From Gemmatimonadota bacterium (GTDB lineage Bacteria > Gemmatimonadota > Gemmatimonadetes > Gemmatimonadales > Gemmatimonadaceae): a stretch of 35,155 nt of DNA. The position numbers and the translations under genes are program-made. How positions within the stretch are numbered: position 1 is the first letter of the stretch; the number at the start of each line of letters is the position of its first letter. Positions 16,034 through 23,317 of this stretch are shown here, one piece after another. The notes under the pieces were generated by a model. That model ran no database searches. It saw only the letters and a program-made list of their open reading frames with translations, and had not been told where the DNA came from. The DNA lies in assembly GCA_021299375.1 (NCBI GenBank), contig JAJTGR010000020.1, forward strand, positions 1 to 35,155, written 5' to 3'.

Positions 16034-19000
16034 ATGGTCCGTTGTCCATCCCCCGTTGCGGCTGTGCCCTCCGTGAAGCCTTGGCGGCGTGCACCCCTGC
16101 TCATGCTCGCCATGGCGCTTCCACTGGCGGTCCCGATCGCCCTGCACGCCCAGGGCCCCGCCAAACCGCCGGTCCGGGCGGCCGCACTTTCGACCTTCGA
16201 TTCGACGGTGTTCACCGCCCTCAGCTGGCGCAACATCGGCCCCTTTCGCGGGGGGCGTTCGGTGGCGGTGGCGGGGCTCCCGTCGCAGCCGCTGACCTAC
16301 TTTGCCGGGTACACCGGCGGCGGTCTCTGGCGCACCGACGACGCCGGCACCAACTGGCGCAACATCTCCGACGGCTTCTTCACGTCCAGCTCCATCGGGG
16401 CCATCGCCGTGGCGCCCAGCGACGAGAACGTGGTGTACGTGGGCACCGGCGAACACGCCATCCGCGGCCAGTCGTCCACCTACGGCGACGGCATGTACCG
16501 CAGCACCGACCAGGGGCGCACGTGGACCCGCATCGGTCTCACCGCCTCCCGGCAGATCTCGGCGGTGCGGGTGCACCCGCAGAACCCGGACGTGGTGTAC
16601 GTGGCCGTGCAGGGCGACCGCTGGCAGGGCACGAGCGAGCGCGGCATCTACCGCAGCACCGACGGCGGCAAGACGTGGACGCAGCTGCTCAAGGGGATGA
16701 ACGCCACCAGCGGTGCGTCCGACCTCAGCATGGATGCCACCAATCCGCGCATCCTGTACGCGGCCTTCTGGGACCACCAGCGCACCCCGTGGATGGTGCG
16801 TTCCGGCGGCACCGGCAGTGGCATCTGGAAGAGCACGGACGGCGGCGACACCTGGACGCGGCTCAGCGAGGGACTGCCCAAGCTCATGGGCAAGATCGGC
16901 GTGGCGGTGTCGCCGGCCAACCCCGACCGTGTCTACGCCATCGTCGAGGCGGAGAATGGGGGGCTGTACCGCAGTGATGACGCCGGGAAGAGCTGGCGCC
17001 TCATGACCGGCGACCGCCTCATCCAGACACGGTCGTGGTACTACATGCACATCTCGGCCGACCCGAAGAATGCCGACGTGGTGTGGATCAGCAACGCACC
17101 GCTGCTCAAAAGCATCGATGGCGGGCGGACGTTCGCCACAGTGCCGGCCACCCATGGCGACAACCACGGGGTGTGGATCAATCCGCACGATCCCCGCTAC
17201 CTCATCAACGCCAACGATGGCGGGGCGTCCATCTCGCTGGATGGCGGCAAGAGCTGGAGCACCCAGGACAACCAGCCCACGGCGCAGTTCTATCATGTGG
17301 CCGTGGATGATGATTTCCCGTACAAGCTCTACGGCGGCCAGCAGGACAACACCAGCGTGATCATCGCCTCGCGCAGTGACGGTGGCGCCATCGGGCTGCG
17401 CGACTGGAAGGAGGGCCCCGGGTGCGAGAGTGCCAACATGGGGGTGAGCGCGAAGAATCCACGTTTCGTGTACGGCGGTTGCTATCAGGGCCTCATCGAC
17501 GAGATGGACGCCACCACCGGCCTCACACGCACCATCATGCCGTGGCCGGAGATGAATCTCACCGAGCCCACCGACAAGACGAAGTATCGCTTCAACTGGA
17601 CGGCGCCGATCGAGGTATCGCTGCACGACGACAAGGTCGTGTACCATGGCGGCAACGTGCTCTTCCGCACGACGACACGCGGCCAGCAGTGGACGCCCAT
17701 TTCCGGCGACCTCACGCGCAACGACAAGGCACGGCAGGGGTGGGGCGGTGGGCCCATCACCAACGAGGGCGCCGGCGGGGAAGTGTACGGAACGATCGTG
17801 GTGATCGAGGAGTCGCCACACGACCCGAAGACCCTGTACGTCGGGACCGACGACGGGCTCATTCAGCGCACGCGCGATGGCGGCGCCACGTGGACGAATG
17901 TCACGCCGGCCGCGTGGGGTGACGGCCTGGTGAACGAGATCGCCATTTCGCCGCACGATCCGGCCACGGTGTATGTCGCGTTCCGCAAGGATCGCGTGGG
18001 CGATCCCACGCCGCACGTGTTCGTGTCGAAGGACCATGGCGCCACGTTCACGCGCATCGTGAGCGGTCTGCGTGATGGCGAGCCGGTGCGCGTCGTGCGG
18101 GAGGACCCGGTGCGCAAGGGGTTGCTGTACGCAGGGACGGAGACGGGCGTGTATGTCTCGTATGACGCCGGGGCGCAGTGGCTGCCGTTCCGCGGCAACT
18201 TCCCGGTGGTGCCGGTCACCGACCTGCAGGTGAAGCACGGCGACCTGATTGCCGCCACCGAAGGGCGGGCGTTCTGGATCCTCGACGATCTGTCGGTGCT
18301 GCGCCAGCGCGCCGATGCCATCGAGAAGGCTGCCGCGCACCTGTACACGCCGCGTGAGGCCATCCTGTTTGCCGGCAGCGGCGGCTTCGGCGCGCCGCGC
18401 AACGCGGGGGCCAATCCACGGAATGGGGCGACGGTGTTCTTCCGCCTCGCCGCCACCCCCGATTCCGCCACCACGGTCTCGCTCGAGTTTCTCGATGCGA
18501 AGAACGCGGTCGTGCGTGCGTTCGCCTCGAAGGGCGACGACGGGAACCGCCTGCCGCTCAAGGCGGGGCTCAACACGTTCACCTGGAACCTGCGCCGCGC
18601 GGCGCCGGCGCGTCTCGCCAATGTGCTGCTCTTCGGTGCGCCGGGTGATGGCGGGGCCAAGGTCTCGCCGGGCAACTATACGGTGCGCCTCACGGTGGGG
18701 AGCACGGTGCTGACGCAGCCGCTCGTGGTGAGGCAGGACCCGCGCCTCGACGCCCCGGCCAGTGTGATCGCCGAGCGGGACTCGGTGGCGAACCTCCTGT
18801 CGAATCGCATCAACGAGATCCACGAATCGGTACTGCGCCTGCGTGACATCAAGGCACAGGTGCAGGGCTACGTGACGCGGGCCAAGGAGACGAGTGCGCC
18901 GGACACCATCGCCAAGGCCGGCCGCGTACTCGATGGCAAGCTGGCGACACTCGATCCCAAGCTCACGACGAAGGCCGCCAACGGGCAGGACATCATCAAC

Positions 19001-19237
19001 TTCGCCAATGGGATCAACGGCCAGTACGGCTTCCTCCTGGGCCAAGTTGAAGGCAACACCGCGCTGACACAGCCAGTGAAGGACCGGCTCGCGGAGCTGG
19101 AGAAGGTCTGGCAGGCCATTCGCGCCGAAGTGGAGCAGGTGGAAACGGTGGACGTCCCGGCATTCAACGCGCTGCTCAAGGCCAGCAATGTGCCGGGAGT
19201 GATCGGCGCGGCCAAGAAGAAGGGGCCGATCGCATGA
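16034..19237 (+). CDS. Exported sortilin/VPS10-like Asp-box (BNR repeat) protein
   Basis: A 1067-residue exported protein of the type often auto-annotated as 'glycosyl hydrolase'. Start ATG 16034 follows AGGAG at 16019-16023 and gives an N-terminal signal ending PLAVPIALHAQG; the frame extends upstream without a signal. The body is a beta-propeller with many Asp-box repeats of the type S-x-D-x-G-x-x-W: STDQGRTW, STDGGKTW, STDGGDTW, SDDAGKSW, SLDGGKSW and others. The last about 250 residues form a beta-sandwich plus a helical tail (SVANLLSNRINEIHESVLRLRDIKAQVQGY...KVWQAIRAEVEQVE). Sialidase catalytic residues are not evident, so glycosidase activity is doubtful. It is first in a tight four-gene run, and its stop overlaps the next start by 4 bp. 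Confidence 0.88.
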   Translation: MVRCPSPVAAVPSVKPWRRAPLLMLAMALPLAVPIALHAQGPAKPPVRAAALSTFDSTVFTALSWRNIGPFRGGRSVAVAGLPSQPLTYFAGYTGGGLWRTDDAGTNWRNISDGFFTSSSIGAIAVAPSDENVVYVGTGEHAIRGQSSTYGDGMYRSTDQGRTWTRIGLTASRQISAVRVHPQNPDVVYVAVQGDRWQGTSERGIYRSTDGGKTWTQLLKGMNATSGASDLSMDATNPRILYAAFWDHQRTPWMVRSGGTGSGIWKSTDGGDTWTRLSEGLPKLMGKIGVAVSPANPDRVYAIVEAENGGLYRSDDAGKSWRLMTGDRLIQTRSWYYMHISADPKNADVVWISNAPLLKSIDGGRTFATVPATHGDNHGVWINPHDPRYLINANDGGASISLDGGKSWSTQDNQPTAQFYHVAVDDDFPYKLYGGQQDNTSVIIASRSDGGAIGLRDWKEGPGCESANMGVSAKNPRFVYGGCYQGLIDEMDATTGLTRTIMPWPEMNLTEPTDKTKYRFNWTAPIEVSLHDDKVVYHGGNVLFRTTTRGQQWTPISGDLTRNDKARQGWGGGPITNEGAGGEVYGTIVVIEESPHDPKTLYVGTDDGLIQRTRDGGATWTNVTPAAWGDGLVNEIAISPHDPATVYVAFRKDRVGDPTPHVFVSKDHGATFTRIVSGLRDGEPVRVVREDPVRKGLLYAGTETGVYVSYDAGAQWLPFRGNFPVVPVTDLQVKHGDLIAATEGRAFWILDDLSVLRQRADAIEKAAAHLYTPREAILFAGSGGFGAPRNAGANPRNGATVFFRLAATPDSATTVSLEFLDAKNAVVRAFASKGDDGNRLPLKAGLNTFTWNLRRAAPARLANVLLFGAPGDGGAKVSPGNYTVRLTVGSTVLTQPLVVRQDPRLDAPASVIAERDSVANLLSNRINEIHESVLRLRDIKAQVQGYVTRAKETSAPDTIAKAGRVLDGKLATLDPKLTTKAANGQDIINFANGINGQYGFLLGQVEGNTALTQPVKDRLAELEKVWQAIRAEVEQVETVDVPAFNALLKASNVPGVIGAAKKKGPIA

Positions 19238-20499
19238 AGTGGACGGGGAGAAGGTGTCAGGGAGGAGTGAGCAGCGTTGTGGTGGCAGGGTTCGTTGCCA
19301 CCGGCCTTCCGGCGGCGCTTTCGGCCCAGGCGAAGAAGGCGGCCATGCCATACGTTCCCCCCGCCGGCGCGTGGGAGCAGAAGTCGCCGAGCGCTGTCGG
19401 GCTCGACTCGGCGAAGCTGGCCGAGGCGATCGCGTTCGCCATTGCCAAGGAGAGCCGCACGCCGCGTGATCTCGAACTGAATCACTACAACACCTTCGGT
19501 CGCGAGCCGCTCGGCGATCCCATCGGGCCGCTGCCGCCACGGGGGGGCGCCACGGGGGTCATCGTGCGGCGCGGGTACGTGGTGGCCACCTGGGGCAACC
19601 CCGATGCCAACGAGACCACCAACAGCGTCACCAAGAGCTTCCTGAGCACCGTGGTGGGGCTCGCGGTGGACGACGGGCGGATCAGGAGCGTGCACGATAC
19701 CGTCGCGAAGTACGTGCCACCCATCTGGCGTGCGCGCCCGAATGGCACCGGGTACGCGCGCGACTGGCCGTCGCAGGGGCAGCTGCTCATGCCCTTCGAT
19801 TCGCCGCACAACAAGCGACTCACCTGGGATCATCTGCTGCGGCAGGTGAGCGACTGGGAGGGCACGCTCTGGGGCAAGCCCGAGTGGGCCGACCGCCCGA
19901 CTGGTACGCCCACCGAGTGGACCACGCGTCCGCGCAAGGAGCCCGGCAGCACGTATGAGTACAACGACACGCGGGTGAACGTGCTGGCGCTCGCGGCGCT
20001 GCAGGTATGGCGCCGCCCGCTCCCGGACGTGCTCAAGGAGCGCATCATGGACCCGATCGGCGCCTCGAATATGTGGCGCTGGTACGGGTACGAGAACTCG
20101 TGGATCGTGCTCGATGGCCATGAGGTGCAGAGCGTGAGCGGCGGCGGGCACTGGGGCGGTGGCCTGGTGCTCAATGCGTGGGACATGGCCCGGTACGGCC
20201 TGCTCACGCTGCGCCGCGGCAACTGGGGTGGCCAGCAGCTGCTCAGCGACGCCTGGATCACGCAGGCGCTCACGCCGACGCCGGCCCAGCAGACGTACGG
20301 CTTCATGAACTGGTTCGTGAACACCGACCGCGCGTACGTGCCTGCGGCGCCACCGCAGGCGTTCGTGCATGTCGGAGCCGGGAACAACATCATCTACGTC
20401 GATCCGGTGAACGACCTGGTGGCGGTGGTGCGGTGGATCGACACCAACCAGAGCGTGAACGGCTTCGTGGAGAAGCTGCTGGCGGCTGTCCGGCAGTAG
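19234..20499 (+). CDS. Exported serine hydrolase, class C beta-lactamase family
   Basis: A 421-residue protein translationally coupled (ATGA) to the Asp-box protein. The N-terminal signal ends near LPAALSAQA. The catalytic Ser-x-x-Lys tetrad is SVTK at 131-134. The region that normally carries Tyr-x-Asn reads STYEYNDTRVN, so Tyr243-Asn-Asp245 replaces Y-x-N. SGGGHWGGGLVLNAWDMARYG and FVHVGAGNNIIYVDP follow, the latter in the place of the third (KTG-like H-x-G) motif. Relatives are penicillin-binding-protein-like esterases, D-amino-acid peptidases or amidases in the periplasm, and true beta-lactamase activity is not implied. Confidence 0.88.
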   Translation: MKWTGRRCQGGVSSVVVAGFVATGLPAALSAQAKKAAMPYVPPAGAWEQKSPSAVGLDSAKLAEAIAFAIAKESRTPRDLELNHYNTFGREPLGDPIGPLPPRGGATGVIVRRGYVVATWGNPDANETTNSVTKSFLSTVVGLAVDDGRIRSVHDTVAKYVPPIWRARPNGTGYARDWPSQGQLLMPFDSPHNKRLTWDHLLRQVSDWEGTLWGKPEWADRPTGTPTEWTTRPRKEPGSTYEYNDTRVNVLALAALQVWRRPLPDVLKERIMDPIGASNMWRWYGYENSWIVLDGHEVQSVSGGGHWGGGLVLNAWDMARYGLLTLRRGNWGGQQLLSDAWITQALTPTPAQQTYGFMNWFVNTDRAYVPAAPPQAFVHVGAGNNIIYVDPVNDLVAVVRWIDTNQSVNGFVEKLLAAVRQ

Positions 20500-20508
20500 A
20501 TTTCCCGC

Positions 20509-21159
20509 ATGTCTGCACACCGCGTCGCGAGCCCCCGTGAAGAGCTGGCCAACGCCCTGACGCATGGCGTCGGCTTCGTGGCCAGCCTGGTCGGGCTACC
20601 CATCCTCGTGCTGGCAGCGGCCAGCCATGGGGAGCGCGCCGCGCTCGTGGGGCTGAGCGTCTTCGGCGCCGCGCTGGTGGCGCTCTACGCCGCGAGCACA
20701 CTCTACCACGCCGTCTCGCACCCCACGCTCAAGCAGCGCTTGCGGGTGCTCGATCACGCCGCCATCTACCTGCTCATTGCGGGCACGTACACACCGTTCA
20801 CGTTGGGGGTACTGCGTGGGCGGTGGGGGTGGACGCTCTTCGGCATCGTCTGGACGCTGGCCGCGCTGGGCGTGCTGTTCAAGGTGCTCTTCGGCAGCGG
20901 GGCCATGGCGCGGCTCTCCACCGCGGTCTACGTGGCCATGGGATGGGTGGTCATCATCGCCATCAAGCCGCTCATGGCCGCCATGGACTCGGCAGGGCTC
21001 ATCCTGCTCGTGGCCGGGGGCGTGCTATACACGGGCGGTGTGGTCTTCTACGTGGACAAGCGCCGCGCCTGGTCGCACCCGGTGTGGCACTTGTTCGTAA
21101 TGGGCGGCAGCGTCTGTCACTACTTCGCCGTGCTCTTTTACGCCTTCCCGAATCCCTGA
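20509..21159 (+). CDS. trhA: Hemolysin III family (PAQR-type) membrane protein
   Basis: A 216-residue protein with seven hydrophobic segments. The conserved motifs of the hemolysin III/PAQR superfamily are clear: EELANALTHGVGFVASLVG at the start, ASTLYHAVSHPTLKQRLRVLDHAAIYLLIAGTYTPF in the middle and WSHPVWHLFVMGGSVCHYFAVLFY at the end. The His in LYH and the two in SHPVWH correspond to the metal-binding histidines of PAQR proteins. Bacterial members have been linked to membrane energetics and lipid homeostasis (TrhA); the old hemolysin label is weakly supported. It starts 9 bp after the serine hydrolase gene, and its stop overlaps the next ATG by one base. Confidence 0.93.
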   Translation: MSAHRVASPREELANALTHGVGFVASLVGLPILVLAAASHGERAALVGLSVFGAALVALYAASTLYHAVSHPTLKQRLRVLDHAAIYLLIAGTYTPFTLGVLRGRWGWTLFGIVWTLAALGVLFKVLFGSGAMARLSTAVYVAMGWVVIIAIKPLMAAMDSAGLILLVAGGVLYTGGVVFYVDKRRAWSHPVWHLFVMGGSVCHYFAVLFYAFPNP

Positions 21160-22058
21160 TGGCTTCCAGTCTGCTGGTCCTGCTCGACGACATTTCCTCG
21201 ATGATGGACGATGTCGCCACGCTCACCAAGGTGGCGGCGACCAAGACGAGTGGCGTGATGGGTGATGACCTCGCCCTCAACGCCGAGCAGGCCTCGGGAG
21301 TGCGGGTCGAACGGGAACTGCCGGTGGTGTGGGCGGTGGCCAAGGGCTCACTGCTCAACAAGGTCATTCTCGTGCCGGTGGCGCTGGTGATCAGCGCCTT
21401 CGCACCGTGGGGTGTCATCCCGCTCATGATGATCGGCGGCCTGTTCCTCTGCTACGAAGGCGTCGAGAAGATGGCGCACAAGATGCTGCACCGGGAGGAT
21501 GCCGAGCAGGCGCCGACAGTGCTCGCGCACCCCGAGTTGAGCGCCGACGCGCTCGTCGGTGTGGAGAAGGACAAGATCACGGGCGCCATCCGCACCGACT
21601 TCGTGCTGTCGGCGGAGATCATCGTGATCTCGCTCGGCACCATGGCCACGGCGCCCATCTCGCAGCAGATCCTGGCGCTCACCCTGGTCAGCCTGGCGGC
21701 GACGGTGTTCGTATACGGCCTGGTCGCCGGCATCGTGAAGCTCGACGACCTCGGGTTGATGCTGCATCGCCAGGGGCGTGCGCTTGGTGGGGTCATCCTC
21801 AAGGCGGCGCCGCTGCTCATGAAGAGCCTGTCCATCCTCGGCACGGCCGCGATGTTCACTGTCGGTGGCGGTATTCTCGTGCATGGGGTTCACGCCGTGG
21901 ACGTCGTGATCGAGGGCTGGGCGCACACCGCCGGTCCGCTGGCCGTGGTGGCCAAGCCGGCACTCGATGCGCTGCTCGGCGTCGTGGCGGGTGGCGTGAC
22001 GCTGCTGGTGGTGACGTTGGGGCAGCGGGTGCTGCGCAACGGGCCGGCGTCATCCTGA
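21159..22058 (+). CDS. yedI: DUF808 (YedI-like) inner membrane protein
   Basis: A 299-residue membrane protein starting at an ATG within TGATG, coupled to the hemolysin III gene. It matches the DUF808 family along its length: MASSLLVLLDDISSMMDDVATLTKVAATKTSGVMGDDLALNAEQ, then ELPVVWAVAKGSLLNK, then IRTDFVLSAEIIVISLG and HAVDVVIEGWAH. About six to seven transmembrane segments are visible. E. coli YedI belongs to this family; no activity is established. It is the last gene of the four-gene run and is followed by a long non-coding stretch. Confidence 0.92.
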   Translation: MASSLLVLLDDISSMMDDVATLTKVAATKTSGVMGDDLALNAEQASGVRVERELPVVWAVAKGSLLNKVILVPVALVISAFAPWGVIPLMMIGGLFLCYEGVEKMAHKMLHREDAEQAPTVLAHPELSADALVGVEKDKITGAIRTDFVLSAEIIVISLGTMATAPISQQILALTLVSLAATVFVYGLVAGIVKLDDLGLMLHRQGRALGGVILKAAPLLMKSLSILGTAAMFTVGGGILVHGVHAVDVVIEGWAHTAGPLAVVAKPALDALLGVVAGGVTLLVVTLGQRVLRNGPASS

Positions 22059-22121
22059 GGTACCTCGAGGCTCCGCCTCTGCGTTGAGATCGTTCGGTCG
22101 CGGATCACGCAGAAACCGATG

Positions 22122-22227
22122 GCGACATCAGGATCAACTTCCCGGGTGTGGTGCGGCGCTTTCCTGATGTTTCCGCCCTTTCCGGCTCTTCCGGGTTCGG
22201 TGTGGGTTGGTCCGGCCACATCGCGGT
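22122..22227. repeat. Dispersed repeat, copy B
   Basis: Three colinear blocks match 11162-11226. The best is TCCTGATGTTTCCGCCC at 22162-22178, flanked by TCAGGATC (22128-22135) and TCCGGCCACATCGCGG (22211-22226). Extra sequence between the blocks makes this copy about 40 bp longer. Both copies sit in gaps between convergent genes and in the same orientation. Confidence 0.45.
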
Positions 22228-22246
22228 CCCCTCGATAACTGGCCCG

Positions 22247-22283
22247 GCGGGCGCCGCGATGCGGGCGCTGCGATGCGGGCGCC
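22247..22283. repeat. 14-bp tandem repeat, about 2.6 copies
   Basis: The unit GCGATGCGGGCGCY occurs at 22256-22269 and 22270-22283, preceded by a partial copy (GCGGGCGCC) at 22247-22255. It lies just upstream of a small CGCC-TTC-GGCG hairpin. Confidence 0.85.
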
Positions 22284-22632
22284 GCCTTCGGCGTCGCGAT
22301 CCATAACGGGAGCACGGCAGGATCGCCCTGCGCAGCAGGCCACCCATGCGCGCTCCGCGGGTGGCGCACCCGGGTGAATCCGGTGGGGCCTCCCGTCGTG
22401 GATCGCCCCCCGCAGAGGGGCCAGGACGCCATCGCGCCGGGCCCGCACGACCGGGCGCGCTTCGCTCGGCGCGTGATGCCGGGGTGGCGCCCGACGCCCC
22501 CGACCGCCGGCGGGCGCGCCATTCCGGCCGCCGCCCAACTGTACGCCACCCCACGCGAAACCCCGAGGAGCCCCTTGCCCTTTGCCTCCGTGGCGAAGCG
22601 CGACGCCTCGGTCCCAACGAGCCGTAGCCGCG

Positions 22633-23313
22633 TCAGCCGAGCGCCAGCACGTCGCTTCCCGCAACGGCATACAGCCGGTCGCCCGCGGCCCGCTCGTACA
22701 TACCGCCACCAGTGAAGCTCGAGAAGGCCGGAAGCACACCACGCGACGGGCCGAACACGAACGCCGGCAGCCGTAGCGCCTGGCGGCCGCGTCCTCGCAC
22801 CGTCACGTTGGGATGCAGGTGTCCGGCCAGCACATAGCCGTCATGGTCAGGCGCCGGTTCGTGCAGGCCAACGAACGGCCCGAAACGGTACGGCTCATCG
22901 AAACACGCAATGCCGAGTGAGGCCGGCGGATCGCCGGCATGCTGGTCATGATTGCCACGCACCAGGGTGATGTGCACCCCTTCGTGCCGCGCACGCCACT
23001 CGGCGATCGTGCGCAACGTTTCCTCGTGACGCCCGGCGCGGGCGTGCAGCAGGTCGCCCAGCACCACAAGGCGTGTCGCGGCTGTCGCGGACAGCGCACT
23101 GGAGAGCCGCGCCAGGTCGCTGGAGGTGGTCCCCATGGGCACCGGCACGTGTGCGGCGCGAAACGCGGCAGCCTTGCCCCAATGCAGGTCGGCCACGCAG
23201 AGCAGGTCGAGCGAGGGAACCCACAGCGCGCGCTCGGGGAGCAGCACGACGGGCGTGTCGGCCACCGTCACATGGAGCGCCCCTGCCGGCAGAGAAAAAC
23301 CGGCATCAGTCAT
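22633..23313 (-). CDS. pdeM: Ligase-associated DNA damage response endonuclease PdeM
   Basis: A 226-residue calcineurin-like metallophosphoesterase. All metal-binding motifs are visible: CVADLHWGKA (Asp42, His44), VVLGDLLHAR (GD 86-87), LVRGNHDQ (120-123) and LAGHLHPN (GHLH 164-167). The ADLHWGKAAAFR form and the gene order identify the PdeM group encoded with ATP-dependent DNA ligase and an Lhr-type helicase. The presumed role is nuclease or phosphoesterase processing of damaged DNA ends; direct substrates are not known to me. Start ATG 23313 lies 4 bp after the helicase stop, so the two are cotranslated. A TTG at 23325 is an alternative start overlapping the helicase. Confidence 0.92.
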   Translation of the reverse strand: MTDAGFSLPAGALHVTVADTPVVLLPERALWVPSLDLLCVADLHWGKAAAFRAAHVPVPMGTTSSDLARLSSALSATAATRLVVLGDLLHARAGRHEETLRTIAEWRARHEGVHITLVRGNHDQHAGDPPASLGIACFDEPYRFGPFVGLHEPAPDHDGYVLAGHLHPNVTVRGRGRQALRLPAFVFGPSRGVLPAFSSFTGGGMYERAAGDRLYAVAGSDVLALG

Positions 23314-23317
23314 GACA

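Larger units (their letters stand above)
22059..22632. other. 574-bp non-coding convergent gap with hairpins
   Basis: The gap lies between the convergent DUF808 and pdeM genes. I see no protein with family similarity in any frame. It holds small perfect hairpins: GAGGC-TCC-GCCTC (22067-22079), CCTGC-GCA-GCAGG (22327-22339) and CGGGTG-GCG-CACCCG (22358-22372). It also holds a 14-bp tandem repeat and a likely second copy of the repeat at 11162-11226. There is no T-rich terminator tract. It may contain decayed mobile or structured-repeat DNA, or an unrecognised RNA. Confidence 0.6.

Noticed and set aside
15887-19540. A 1217-codon minus-strand open frame opposite the Asp-box protein
   Set aside because: It is a GC-rich shadow. 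The plus strand has a signal peptide, Asp-box repeats and coupled downstream genes, while the minus frame is His/Arg/Gly-rich without family motifs.
19234-20499. Antibiotic-resistance beta-lactamase
   Set aside because: The class C fold is shared by many esterases and peptidases; the Y-x-N motif is altered and the context is not a resistance locus.
22105-22742. Several Arg/Gly/Pro-rich minus-strand frames in the 574-bp gap
   Set aside because: They overlap each other in different frames, have shadow-like composition and no family similarity; they follow from high GC content.
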